Assembly: GCA_037951165.1 (NCBI GenBank)
Contig: JBBDHG010000135.1
Coordinates: 124,001-188,000 of the forward strand
Length of the DNA stretch: 64,000 nt
Source of the DNA: Lophius americanus
Lineage: Eukaryota; Chordata; Actinopteri; Lophiiformes; Lophiidae
Direction of reading: 5' to 3'
Position 1 is the first letter of the stretch. Each line of letters starts with the position of its first letter. The position numbers were made by a program, and so were the translations under genes. The notes below the pieces were generated by a model. The model did no database searches. It had not been told where the DNA came from and saw only the letters and a program-made list of their open reading frames with translations. This document shows positions 42,040-54,359 of the stretch, one piece after another.

Positions 42040-42481
42040 ATTTTCAAATTTGTACCCACATAGACCTCAGTGCGAGGAACAACTGGAGTGTTTTGGGGAA
42101 TGTTCTGTTGTATATATTAAACAACTTGGAGGGCTGGTCTAAGAAATGATTAGTCCATAATCTCTCAACTGTCGGTCAGATTTTGTCCAGACTTGGTAAG
42201 TATTAATGGATTAAAGGAGATCTATCTTCTTTACGTCGTGATTTACTCTAATAGTTCATATTTTTCTAACTAGGGGGAGCTTTTTATGAAAAACACTACT
42301 TTCCAGAAGTAACTCAAAAACTATGACATGGATTTTTATACACATATAGACCTCAATGCGAGGAAGAACCGGATTCCTTTTAGGATATGTCAGTTTCATA
42401 TGTCTGACACTAGGGGAAGCTCTAGCTAAACAAGTTTTCGGCCAATAATTTCCCAACCATTTAGGCCAAATTTGGAATTGT

Positions 42482-42519
<38 letters not shown>

Positions 42520-42810
42520 GTTTATATTTTACTCATTATGGGGAGATTTTTTACGATGCCTTTTTTATAATAATTATTATTGTTGGTCCCTTTGGTGAAT
42601 ACCAATCAACTCAAGATGATCTTTCTTGTATATCATATTTAACTCTATTAGTCCTCATTATTCTCTTAAGACAGACTTTCTTTACGAAAAACAGTGTGTT
42701 TGGGACACAACTTAACATTCAATTTGAGGAGATCATGAGGGGGGTTGCTTACACAACGCGGGGGATTGGGGACTTTTCAGGGATATATCATTAATGTCAG
42801 GGACGACAGC
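42040..42810 (-). repeat. divergent repeat array (2-3 units), opposite to that at 47.9-48.9 kb
   Basis: CATAGACCTCAGTGCGAGGAA at about 42060 recurs as TATAGACCTCAATGCGAGGA at about 42346. AACTAGGGGGAGCTTTTTAT at about 42271 is echoed near 42650-42690 (TTACGAAAAACAGTG after TTAGTCCTCATTATTCTC). Reverse complements match the 48-kb array, e.g. TAGTTCATAT and TTATGAAAAAC. A (TA)15 run lies inside at 42487-42516. Confidence 0.55.
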
Positions 42811-42819
42811 ATAGGTCTA

Positions 42820-42910
42820 GCTATAGAATAGAATAAAATAACTTTAATTATCATACAATTACAATTGTTTCTCCATTCATTTTCACTTAGAGCAGTTTAT
42901 TTCACTGAAG
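42820..42910 (+). repeat. interspersed-repeat tail
   Basis: AGAATAGAATAAAATAACTTTAATTATC followed by ATACAATTACAATTG is a common teleost repeat-end pattern. Its parent element is not identified. Confidence 0.35.
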
Positions 42911-44680
42911 TATATTTTAGACATAATCAATCAATGTAAGGGATAGAGTTAAAGAAACGTAACTTAGTTAAAAACTGGATGAACATGAAACACGACACAA
43001 TGTAATGCTTACCAGCTGGCTGCTAAGTTTGTCTGGCTGCTTGTTTGTTGCTGGCAGCGGTAGTGGTAGTGAACAGTGGATGCGTCACAGCCTTAAATCT
43101 GAAAGCAGCAGCTGCACACTCGAACCCTTGTTAGTTAATTGGGTTCCCACACTATAAATAACATTTTCAGTCACTGCTGGTACAAAATCCTGACTATACC
43201 AGCTTTTCTACGATACAATAATGATTAATATAATACTCTTTTAATTACCTGATGTTCTTTTTAGTGATATTGACAGTGCGAAGTGCCTTTGTTTGTTTTA
43301 GGTTAACTACATGTGTATTGTTTGCTAATCAGTGTGGTAAATCGTTTGAAGGAGAAGAACACTTCTGTATGTCCTACTGTGCATGTGAATGAGTCTCTGA
43401 TGAGTCACTCAGGAGGTTTGTGATGTGTTTTTCAAGATCCACAGTGAAGAAAATGAGGAAAGGCTAACAAACCGGCATCTCCCCACTGAGATTGCAACAC
43501 ATATCTTTGTTTTCTGCCCTTCCACCGAAGACAATTGACCCGGACACGTGACCCCTGAGCAGAAGGGGAGAAAAAGGAACACAAAGAGAGTGAAGAGTTA
43601 AGAGACAGAGAAAGAGAAGCAGATAAAGAAAAAAGAAGACGGAAAAATAAAACAGAAGACATATAAGTCATAAAAAAGACATTTCCTCACACACATACAC
43701 ACACTCCCTTTATGCCGGCGCCAACTAATAAATACACCAAACTGGCTTGTCAACTTCTTTTCTACCCACCTGTGTAATAAATGACTTCCTCTACTGTAAC
43801 AAAGGCATATTTCAAGGCTATGTCCACAATTAGAAACAGGCCCAGGTGGTGACCCGCTGAACAAACAAAAAGTCAGGTTAACGCTGGCCTGACCTTTGAC
43901 TACTCCGTCAAATGGGCTTAACATTTTCTCCAGAAGATGCACAAGGTCTTTTCTTCTTTAAACTGAGCATGTTTTTTCAGGACTGCTGTCAAGGCTCATT
44001 AAATATAATTTACCCTCGGTTTACGGCTACTGTTAACCTTACGTCTAGTGTCTGAGAAATAATGGCGTTGAACTTCAGCTGTGAACTGAGATCAGTTTCT
44101 AATTATGAACCTTCACCGGAGAAAAACGGGGTTATCTGAAGATTGTTTTTTTTTCTGTTACTTCAGGACACAGAAGGTAAATAGCATGAATTAACACATA
44201 GTAAGATGGACTAATCATTTTTTAAATCACTTATTGCTGATAACTATATCAGTTTTGAAAATGATCATTATATTTAACCATCAGATTGTGGAGAGTTATC
44301 AGCCAGTTCTGCGAGCAAAGGTTTACAAGATTTTGTAACAAATACTTTTTTCTAGATCTTTTGGTTTCTTATTTAAATTCAAAATTCTACAACGTCGCTA
44401 TTTTGTCTCTCTCTTAATGCCCACTCACGCGCAACATTAAATATGTATGCAGATATGGACACAGCCGTTTGTCGGTACTCGTTCATTTCGTACATATTTG
44501 TAGACCTTTTAGGACTTAAGGCTCCTCAAGAAATGGACCATTAATGATTCTACTTGGCTCCATAATCACATTGAATTTAATTGAGCTATCACGTTGTGTC
44601 AGTCACTACACTATTTCAAAGTCAATATGTTAACCATTTTATTTTTTTTCATTTTGCTGAACACGAGTGACACTCAGTCG
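42911..44680. other. intergenic, no gene
   Basis: A mixed AT-rich stretch. ORFs at 43432-43942 on the minus strand are low-complexity (serine/leucine runs from GA-rich DNA) and unsupported. Confidence 0.5.
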
Positions 44681-44901
44681 CCTCCTTACTACCAAAGCGC
44701 CTCCTTACTACCAAAACGCTTCCTTACTACCAAAACGCTTCCTTACTACCAAAACGCTTCCTTACTACCAAAGCGCTTCCTTACTACCAAAGCGCCTCCT
44801 TACTACCAAAGCGCCTCCTTACTACCAAAGCGCCTCCTTACTACCAAAGCGCCTCCTTACTACCAAAACGCTTCCTTACTACCAAAACGCCTCCTTACTA
44901 C
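44681..44901. repeat. 19-bp minisatellite, 11 full units plus a partial
   Basis: The unit is CCTCCTTACTACCAAAGCG, with variants CTTCC at the start and AAAACG at the end. Eleven complete units run from 44681 to 44889, with 12 bases of a twelfth. Because 19 is not divisible by three and the unit has no stop in any frame, all forward frames stay open and give the same 19-residue repeated peptide. The long ORFs here are therefore artefacts. Confidence 0.95.
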
Positions 44902-44965
44902 AGATCACACATCAGTTAGAGCGCCCATGCTGAAGGTACAAACTCTTTTATCATGGTTTATATGA

Positions 44966-45873
44966 GAGGAAAAATGGAGTAGGGGTGACTCTGAAGGAGA
45001 AGTATGTGAAGAGTGTTCTGGAGCTGAAAGGAGTGTCATAGAGAGTGATGAGTATGATGATAGAAATTCGGAGTGTGATGATGAACGATGTCAGAGCACT
45101 ACGGGTCTACTAGGAGGACTATGATGTTTGCGGATGACATTGTGATCTGTAGTGAGAGCAGGGAGCAGGTGGAGGAGAACCTGGAGATGTGGAGGAATGC
45201 ACTGGAGAGGAGTGGACTGAAGGCCCGTCGCAGCAAAACAGAATAGATTTGTGTGAATGGAAGGGAAGCAGGTGCAACGATCGAAAATGCAATGGAATAA
45301 AGGAGGAAAAGGTGCAAGAGGACTTAGAGTATGGAAAAGAGGTGAAGACGCGAGTGCAGGCAGGGTGGAGCTGGTGGAGAAGGGTGTCAAGAATTTTCTG
45401 TGACAGAAGAGTCAAATGAAGCAAATGTTTACAAGACAGTAGTGAGTACCGCTCTTCTGTCTGGTTCAGAGACGGCGGCTCTGACCAGAAGAAGGCAGAG
45501 CTGGAGGTGGCAGAGGTGAAGATATTAAGATTTTCTTTGGGATTGATGAGGATGGACAGGATTAGAATCAAGCTCATCTGAGGGACAGCCAAGGTTAGAA
45601 GTCTTGGCAACAAATTAAGAGCGGCCAGATTGAGATGGTTTGGACACTTGAAGTGGAGGGACAATGGTTATATTGGTAGAAGGATGCTGGAGATGGAGCT
45701 GCCAGGCAGGAGAAGAAGGAGAAGACCAAAGAGGAGGTTTCTGGATGTGATGAGAGAGGACATGCAATTGGTGGTTGTGACATAGGAAGATGCAGATGAC
45801 AGGGCAAGATGAAAACATTTGACACACTTTGGCGACCCTTAAGGGGAACAGACGGAGGAAGAAGAAGAAGAAA
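44966..45873 (+). mobile_element. RTE-type LINE relic, internally deleted, with intact 3' end
   Basis: 44966-45085 matches the endonuclease region (GVTLKEKYVKSVLELKGV-like). It jumps directly at about 45086 to the RT palm: MMFADDIVICSESREQVEEN, with the catalytic ADD at about 45130. Then follow KTE-like and VQAGWSWWRRVS segments, AELEVAEVKILRFS, and RRRRRPKRRFLDVMREDMQL. The element ends GGCGACCCTTAAGGGGAACA and a GAAGAAGAAGAAG tail. About 1 kb between endonuclease and RT is missing, and stops plus frameshifts follow, so it is dead. Confidence 0.75.
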
Positions 45874-45879
45874 TAACAA

Positions 45880-47899
45880 AACACTCCTACCGTCAAACTC
45901 CTCTTAGTTGTTTATGTCGTGTCAGGACATGGTTATTGGGTTGAAAACAAATCATTTCACTAGGCATGAAGTGTTGTCACAGTTTTCACAGGAAGTTAGT
46001 TTTACCTTTTTACGCCAGAATGGTTGCCTTTTAAAAGATAATGCTTCCAAAATGTTATTGCATGTGAAAGAAAATCCTTAATCGAAATGTGAGGCAGGTT
46101 AGGAGTGTAATTGCTGCTCACGGTAGGGTGATGGAGAATTTCCAATTATTATAGGCAGTTATGGATCTCATTATGATTGTGGGAGTTGGCAGGTTGAAGG
46201 CAAAAGTGCTTCATCCATTACATATATCATGTCTAGTACACAACTGCAACACAAATACATTTTACAGCTCAAAAATTAAACTTGTAATATGTCCATGCTG
46301 TGTTAGCTATTTCTTATGCACTGATACCGAGTCGCCAGGAAAAATATAAAGTCACTATGACTGTTGAAGACAAAGATGGACAAGCACTAGATCGGAACTT
46401 GTTGGCTGTGTGAAGAGGTGTAGCATTAAATGTACTGTATGAGCTGTTGTATTTTAGATTAAGAAAAGAAAAATGCATATAAAGCATGTTAAAAAGAAAA
46501 CACACACACACACACACGCTCAAAGAGAAAAGAACAAAGAGAAAAGCAATCCACCCCTGTGTCTGTTTTTGTCATCTTTGTCATTCATCATGGTTGTGGT
46601 CCAGCAGTGAGTGATGGTAATTTGTCTACAGTTCATGTGTAGGCGCTTCCCTTGTCTAGGCTCCTTTTCATTTATCTGTCCAACAACTGAACATGAGAAA
46701 CTCTCCACTCTGTCACTTGACGATCTGGATACTATTTTTAGATCCAATCACATTTCCACTAACTTTCCTTTTCTGTTATAGTCACTACCTCGTGGTCTGC
46801 TAAAATACTCTCATGCTGCTTTTCATTTTACATTTACCGTATGGTTGGAGTTAACGGATGGTTCAATATCTTGTGGCTAAATGGAAAATGTCCACCTATG
46901 ATGTCGAGGTACACAAACATACCAGATATTGTTTCATAATGTTGAAGTGTGTCCAAATATTACCTGCGTTTGGGGAAATGCATGTGAATATGACTTAGAT
47001 AAGGTTTGATATTCCCTGTGTCACCGACCTTCCATGGGAAGAAAAGGTTTCCTGTCCCAAAACGACACCGACTTGAAAGTGTTGCCATGTATTGACAAAA
47101 ATGTTAATTCGTGTGAGAAATGAAATTACATGAAGATAGCTATCTCATGTAAACAAATAGCTATCTCATACATAACAGAAACCTTTTTTAGGATCCCTTT
47201 GCCTTGGTCACAGGAATTGTCTGAAAAAATGAGTCTGAAAAGACCATGAATGAGCATTAGTTCAGCTCATTCATGGGGACCAAACACAGATGGGGGTTTT
47301 TGGTAAAGTGAATCCCCCCTGATCCAATACCTTCCAGCTGACCACCAGAGTCTCGTAAACTGAGACCAGACGTCTGCCACGCCTTTGATCAGCTTACACC
47401 TTGATGAAGTGCTTCAGATTTATCACTGCTTTAAAAGGTCGCACAGAAAAGCCGATGGATGATCCACTGCATTCCTCAAATGTTTTGTCAAAGTGTTTTT
47501 GTCTGAACGAACACACGTTTCTTACCCTTCTTTCAAAACGGAAGAGCTATAGTGCAATCAAGGTAACCTGCTGTTTAGAAGAGGTGTTTTACAGGAAATG
47601 AGAGAAGCTGTGTTACCTTCAAGCTGGAACTGGAACAGTGCTGTGAGGAAAAATACCTCTTTGGATACAATCTGAAATGCTACAATCATTTTGTGATATA
47701 GAGTAAACAAGAGGATAATACAAAAATATATCCTTATGGCATACATACACAATGGAAAGAACTACACCTATGCTGTCATCACCGACAGCCAGTGTATATT
47801 CCCAAAAAATCCCCAATACCCTGCACGGTACAAGCAATCCCCCTGATTGAAATCCTCAAATTAAATGTAACTTTATCTCCACTTTAGGTTTTTGTAAAA
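45880..47899. other. intergenic, no gene
   Basis: A (CA)n microsatellite at 46499-46518. At about 47120-47170 the phrase ATAGCTATCTCAT occurs twice. Nothing else supported. Confidence 0.5.
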
Positions 47900-48960
47900 G
47901 TCCCGCATCTAATGACTGAAATATGAACTATTAGTGAAGTATTTGATGTGCGAGACAGATCCACTCCACTTGATTAATATGCACTAAAGTCTAAGACTGA
48001 GAGATTTTGGCCTGAAAACTTTTGAAGATGAAGCTCTTCCTTTTGTGAGAGATATACTAACCAACCTTCTCCAAAGTAAATCCGGCGGTACCTCGCACTA
48101 TCGTATATGGAGGTATTGAAAATTTGAAAATGATCCGTTAACTAGTTTTTGAGTTATGTCTAAAAAAACTCAAAAACTCCTCTTAAGCTCCCCTTAGTGT
48201 GTAAAATGGGGACTACAGGAATAAAGTATGATACTACATGAAATAAGTTCCTTGACTTGATCCATACACACCAAATTTGAAATAATTTGGAATAAAGGTT
48301 AGGAAGTTATGTCCAAAAAACTTTGTTTTTCATAAGAAAGCTGCACTAGTTAGTCATATATGAACTACTAGCAGTAAAATATTAAATGTAAATGAGAGAT
48401 CTCCTCTAGTTGATTTATATGCACCAAAATTGCAGGAACGGTAAATCAGACGAACAGTTGAAAAATTAGAGCCCAAACACTATTGGAGAAAAAGCTGCCC
48501 CTAGTGTCGGAAAAATATACAACCAACCTTTCCCCAAATCACTCTGGCACTTATGAAGGTTTATGTAGGTATAACATTTGACAACGATCCATTGAATCAT
48601 TTTGGAGATATAGCGTTAACAGGAATGATTGATAAAAGCGATAATTATAGCCCCCTTTTTGGGGATATAATTACAATGTGATATGCAAAATGGGTCTCTC
48701 TGTAAAACTTGATGAGATCATTTAATAATAATACTCAAACACCTTTAAATTGATTAATAATACATTTTAGTATGCACTCGGCTGGAATTGGGAGAAGAGC
48801 CTAGAAGTAATGAAATATGTGACTTTTCTTGAGAGATTGAATCATTAGATATATATGGAGGGGTCAGGTGACTGCAAACATTTCAAAGTTCAAATATGAT
48901 GTCAAATCCTCGAACGAACAGTCATTTTTGAAACTATGTTTGAAAACTTGCCATCAAAAA
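47900..48960 (+). repeat. divergent repeat array, period about 455 bp
   Basis: ATACTAACCAACCTTCTCCAA at about 48055 recurs as ATACAACCAACCTTTCCCCA at about 48513, each followed by a GATCCGTTAA / GATCCATTGA phrase. TTGATTAATATGCACTAAAG at about 47970 recurs as TTGATTTATATGCACCAAAA at about 48410. CCCCTAGTGTCGGAA at 48490 also occurs at about 27489. This array is the reverse complement of the 42-kb array. Confidence 0.55.
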
Positions 48961-51565
48961 GTTATCAGTGCATAAGAGATTTAACTTGGCTTTAAAAGTT
49001 TGACCTCCCCTTTAGCTTTTTGTGTAGAAAACTCCTGATGGTATTCCCTTAACATCTCATATTTTACCTTTTCATGTCCCGGCTGGTGTTTCCTCAGCGG
49101 TACAATTGTAAGCAGGAAGAGCAGGGGGGTTTCTCCAGGCAGGACCTTGCACTCTGGCCTCCTTCGCCTGATGCTCTAAATCACAGTAGAGGTCTGCAGA
49201 GGGCAGAGGGGATCATAAAAAATCGCAGCTCTGACATGCATGTAGGAGTGCTGCTCAGTACGGGAAGTCTACTGGGAGCTGATGCAGGACGGATACCAAT
49301 GAATAAATGGTTAAGGCGACCTGTTAATAGATGGACGAATGGACACCCTGAATTAATGTCCACGCCCTGTGACTCAGACACGTGAAGCGGGGAAAGAGCA
49401 AACGTGAGGAACTGTGAGGGATTGTGTTCACCGAACCCCTTTCAAAAATAGTGCCTCAGCTACATTACTAGAGGTTCAGTAAAGATATGTTGTTTTTAAA
49501 AGCTGAGAGTCATAATATTGCTTTTAATTTGAGGCTAAAGAGCGCCAATATCTCATGTTTGATTAGGAGTCAGATATGAACAGCAACAATTTCTAGATAT
49601 AAATGCGAGCATGTGCACCTTTACAATTCTACATGAATTCTATATGGCATTTATACAGTATGTCATCTGACATACTGTATAAATGCCCCTCCCAACTGGA
49701 TGTCATTGGAACGTGAGAAAAATGTTATTGGCAAAGGCAGACCCACGTCTGGTTTGAATCCCCTTCAAAAACAGCCACCGAATCTTTCCTAAACTTCACC
49801 AAGTGTTATCATATCTGCCTCACTGTTTTTGTTTTTAAAGGCTGATAATTTCATTTTCACTCACTACCTCCTTTCACCAACAGGTCAAATGTATCCTGAC
49901 AGAATGGGAGTCAATTAAAACAGGAGCAGCGATTCAGACAGAAGTGTGTTTGGGTAATCTGTGAGTCGGCGCTAAGAACGGGGCATCATCATAGTAAAGC
50001 TCATACATCCGCCTCAGCAACGAGCTCACATACAAGCAGCACCACTGACCGTTTTATGTGGAGTTCATCCAATTTAAGAGGAACTACAGGACAGATTATT
50101 TAAGCAAGGTGATTGTGAGACATTTGTTACAGTGATAAAGTTGATTTCCTGACTTTTTATTTCTTTCTACATGTGGGTAAAGGTTGTCAATTATCCACCA
50201 AAATATGACATCTAGCATTTAAGTTTAAAATGAGTTAAATGCTGGAGTGCTAACATAAAAGTATCTAAAGCTGGATGAGAGGAGCTGATAGGAATTGCAT
50301 TATACCCAAATGCAGGGTTTTGATTATAGCATGGGATTAGATTTCAGACAGCAGCATTGCTTTATTAAACAGATTTATTGTTCATGATCAGGCTAGTTTT
50401 TTTTTTCATTCCCCTTTAGGGGATTACTAACTTTTTTTTCTTTTCCATTCTATTCTATTCTATTCTACACTCTCAACTCTATTCATATTCTTACCTTCAT
50501 TTTGTAATAAAGAGTTGGGGGCTGCAACATATTTAATTGAATTGGTTTCAAGTAGCTCCTCCCATTGCTTTGTCTCTCTCAAACTCTCAGAGTTTCCCCA
50601 AAAATTTTGTTGAATTTGAATGTACATTACATATTTGCTCTCCTAAGGTAATTTTCTATCAGATGGCCGATCAGATGGCTGATATCCTTAGAGGTAGTAT
50701 TGAGCTCTACCTGGTGGTAGTTGTAGTGTTTTCATACCAGAGGCTCAAAATTATCGTATTTTGAGGAAAATGTCGTATGCGTCAAATTCGCTTCGTGATT
50801 CCTGTTAGAAGTCAGTTTTGCATCCTGCTGCTACTGTACTTTATATCACAGATCTACTTTTGTTTATATCATTACTATTACTATTACTTTCAAAAACACA
50901 GCTACTTAAAAAGACAAGATCACGTTCCTTATTCTCCTCTAATGAGTTGTTTAAAATGTAAACTTTATTCTCGAAAACCTGAGTTCGTTTCTCGTAGAAT
51001 TCTGTGATAACTGAGACCTTTTTTCCGGTATATTTACAACTTTTTCCCCGTAAAATTACAGCTTTTTCTCAAATTATGACGTTAATCTCGTATTTAAATT
51101 TTCATATATTATATGAATATTTCATATTCTTTGGCAATGTGGCCCTACTACTGGGGCGTTCGATCTGTATTTTACCAAAACGACAAAAAGCTTTGTTGCT
51201 GCAGCCATCAAACAATTGTAGCCAGCCATTAATATAAGGGTCATTTTCCCACTCATGTTTGTAAATCTTGAGACAATGAAGCTCTTTTTTCTGGCTCTAA
51301 CGCCTCCTCCTCCTCTTTGCATCTCTACAATCCGACTCCTCATCTTCATGTTCCGTGCTTATTTTTTAACATTGCATTGCACGCATTGTTGTGCGTCACT
51401 TTGTCATAATAGCATTGCGATTGGCTGGAAAGACGACACGTGATAGGAGCCGGAAACGGAGCCGCTGAACAGGCGCTAGCTCGATTAAATTACAATGAGA
51501 TAACTTAGCTACAAATGTAAGACTGAAGAAATGGCCAAATTATCGTACATTTGTGGATTTTTGGC
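48961..51565. other. intergenic, no gene
   Basis: Contains the perfect palindrome at 49646-49687 and a short (TTCTA)n run at about 50450-50467. ORFs of 60-103 codons are unsupported. Confidence 0.5.
49646..49687. repeat. perfect palindrome, 20-bp arms, 2-nt spacer
   Basis: Left arm 49646-49665 (GGCATTTATACAGTATGTCA), spacer TC, right arm 49668-49687 exactly complementary in reverse. Confidence 0.95.
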
Positions 51566-51569
51566 ATTA

Positions 51570-51735
51570 GATAGATAGATAGCCTTTATTAGTCCCACAA
51601 TGGGGAAATTGCAATGTTACAACAGCAGAGCATGTTACAGAGTAAGAATAACATCGTGTTATGTGCAATTAAAATAAATTAAATTCAATGTACAGAAACA
51701 GAAACAAAGTGCAAGTGAGGTAGGTGTGTGTGTTA
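51570..51735 (+). repeat. teleost repeat end with (GATA)n
   Basis: TAGATAGATAGATAGCCTTT followed by ATTAGTCCCACAATGGGGAA, ATTGCAATGTTACA and a body of ACAGAAACAGAAACAAAGTG. This TTTATT-GTCCC-GGGGAAATT pattern is a frequent teleost interspersed-repeat terminus. Parent element not determined. Confidence 0.5.
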
Positions 51736-53469
51736 GTTACATTACTGATCATATTTCGTACAGAATGTGAAATGATCATACAAGTACGATAATTATTTTA
51801 AATCCTGCAATACTCAGTAGTTTACAGGGTCAAGAGATTTAAAATATCAGTCTTACATAATTATATGATTCACTTACAACTACTAGGTTGTTTAATTCTT
51901 ACACCACAGTGACAAAAAACATAATTTATCATTTCTTGTTATATAAATGCACAACATTGCATTATTTGTCTTTATTAGGGCATATTAAGGCTACTAAAAA
52001 TGTTTTTGCACTCATAGTGTACATCACCAAACAGTGAAAAGAATCACAAGGGGAACATTATTGAGAACAACGTTCAGCAGCACATTGTTCAGTTGCTCAG
52101 ACTAATGAGGATGTCTTATGGATCAAATTAAAACCTGTGGTGTCTGATATAGATGCTGAGGGACATGACAAAACAACATCATTTGACACCCTGGGAACCT
52201 GTGCTCTTCATTTCTCATTAGGTGACTACTAGCCTTTATTTTCATTCATTAGCTATGAGAACAAAGGGATGATTTTTATCGAGGGAAGCAAAGCCTCCGA
52301 GCTACTTAATGCAGACAACTCCAGCTGTGCTGCCACATACACACAAAAACACAACACACCTCATTCTGCTCAATCGCCATCAGGCACATCTCCTCCTAAC
52401 TGGTGGTCCATTTAAACTGCAACGATTTCTTTTGATTTCTCCCTCCGCCCGCCAAGTTGCTGCTGCCGCTACATGGCGGGTCTATTAATTGCTACCTGTA
52501 TACTTTCATTTGCATCGCCATCACAGCATCCATCTTTAGGCTTTGTTTAAGGGAGTTCTCTGGTTTTCACATCACTCTGCACAAATTTACCATGCAAAAA
52601 TATCCACGGAGAGTGATGACGTCAGAAACTAGACGCCAAACACAAACTACGTTTCACTCGGTAATATTTAGTATTTCAATCATGAGTTGCCGGACAGAAG
52701 TGAAGTATTGCTTTGGAATTGACTTTGTTTATTGTTGAAAAGGTTATTTCAAGAAGTTCTTGTAGCCGTTACTGAGTCTGATTCTAGCTTTTAATTCACA
52801 CTGAACTGCTGAAACCGTGTTTTATTCAATTAACTTTAGTCACAATTATATGAGAAATGTCCTTTAAAGATCTCGGTATTCTAAACATTTGAAGAGACAA
52901 ACATAAGTTTGAAGGAGAGGTCCACATCTTCTGCATTTTCTGAAATAATTGTGCCGGGACCCAAACTGCTCAGAAATACAATATCTAATAATATATCAAC
53001 TAAGGATGGCATTACCTGAGAGTCAAGCACCACAAACTCCCAGATAAAACAGAATTCATGCCTGCCTTCTTTCATCTGCATAATTTTTCACAATTTAATC
53101 ATTTTCCGTCTGAAAGAGATACAGAACAATGAGTCCATGCATTTGTTACATCCACGATAATAGATTCTTGTAATTCTCTATTATCAGGATATCCCAATAA
53201 GTCTCTAAAGTCTCTACAGCTGATCCAGACGTGCTTCTACTTCAACTTCAAAGGGTTTTTTATCATATGCACAGTAAAGAAATGTGTTTCTCTGTACAAT
53301 GAAATTCTTAATTTGCTGTCCACAGAATGCCAAACAATTTTAAAATCTAAGTATAAAAATGGATAAATATCAAAGAGAGCAATACAACAACAATAATAAT
53401 AATAATAATAACAATGCTCTGACCAGAACAAATTCAGGAGGTCATATCTCTCATAAATTAGCTTCTGTA
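51736..53469. other. intergenic; possible conserved noncoding stretch at 52.2-52.6 kb
   Basis: 52230-52560 is less AT-rich and has clustered binding-site-like words (see findings). At 53261-53411 a segment with GTGTTTCTCTGTACAATGAA and an (AAT)n run resembles a repeat end. No gene. Confidence 0.4.
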
Positions 53470-53790
53470 CCAGCTTCCTTTAAAATCTAGTTTAGTGAAC
53501 CCTTTTATCCAACGAGAAGATTACACTCCCAGGCCTGTAGGGTTACTTGTAGTCCTTAGAGCATCCAAAAGTGGAGCGGGAGCAAGAACCATCATACAAC
53601 AGGCCCGTCTTCTGTGGAACCTTCCTAGATTCTCAGTTTGCTGAACAGGCAGCCTCTCTGCATGTAACACTAAGCTTAACACCTTCCTCTGTGATCCAGC
53701 CCATAATTAAAAGCTGGTTTATGCTAATCCTTAGCTATGTTGTTATAGGATTAGTCTTGTAGGAGATTACCCATGATGTGACATTTCCCC
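53470..53790 (+). mobile_element. CR1/L2-like LINE 3' end fragment
   Basis: Decayed coding sequence resembles the extreme C-terminus of ORF2 in CR1/L2-type LINEs (PVFCGTFLDSQFAEQAASLH, cf. the usual RPPLWNSLP...SVSSFKSRLKT region). A 3'UTR-like stretch follows with AGCTGGTTTATGCTAATCC and TGTTATAGGATTAGTCTTGT. The upstream RT is absent. Confidence 0.45.
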
Positions 53791-54190
53791 CCCTCCCCTC
53801 CCTTTCTTTATCTACACATCCATTTCTCATTAATGCATGTTACTAATTCGACACATTTATCTGAAGTCCTGGTGCTTTCTGATTCCATAGGGTCCATCGA
53901 TCATGGCTGGACTTACTGCTGTGCACCTGGTTGAAAGCCACTGGTTGTTGTTGTTGCTGTAGTTATAATTATCACCATTATTATTATTCCAGAAGTTGTA
54001 TTATGTCATAGCTCAACTGTATTTCCGCCACTCTCCAGCTTTCTAACAACTTGTCGCCATATTATTTGACCCCTCACGTGGAAGTATCTCCTTCTCCGCC
54101 TAAGTTAATGCTGTTTATATTAATCCTATCTTTTTTATTTGTGAAGTACCTATGGCAGCCACTGAGCCTTAAGTGACACATTTTAAAGGC

Positions 54191-54353
54191 CATGCAGAGG
54201 ACTTCTGGAGATGGTTTGACCCACACATCTCACCATCACCATTTGCCTCTCATCAAAATCGATCAGATTGTTACGCTTGTCCAATATTTCTGCTTTCAAC
54301 ACATCAAATTCTGACAAAATCCTGTCAGTGGTTATAATGTTATGGCTGATAGG
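54191..54353 (-). mobile_element. Tc1-like transposon relic, 5' end
   Basis: On the minus strand, the terminal repeat (CAGCCATAACATTATAACCA) at the right edge leads into a leader and the transposase start region (GAAATATTGGACAAGCGTAAC..., equivalent to the family's MGKRKDLSDFDKG) and VGQTISRS (usual LGQSISKT). Same family as the relic at 15695. Confidence 0.7.
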
Positions 54354-54359
54354 TTTAAC

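Noticed and set aside
44594..44965. 123-codon ORF as a repeat protein gene
   Set aside because: Entirely produced by the stop-free 19-bp minisatellite; no promoter or conserved flank.
45119..45664. 181-codon minus-strand ORF
   Set aside because: Antisense shadow of the RTE reverse-transcriptase relic.
49646..49687. microRNA precursor
   Set aside because: Only 42 nt with a 2-nt loop; Drosha/Dicer substrates need a longer stem and a real loop.
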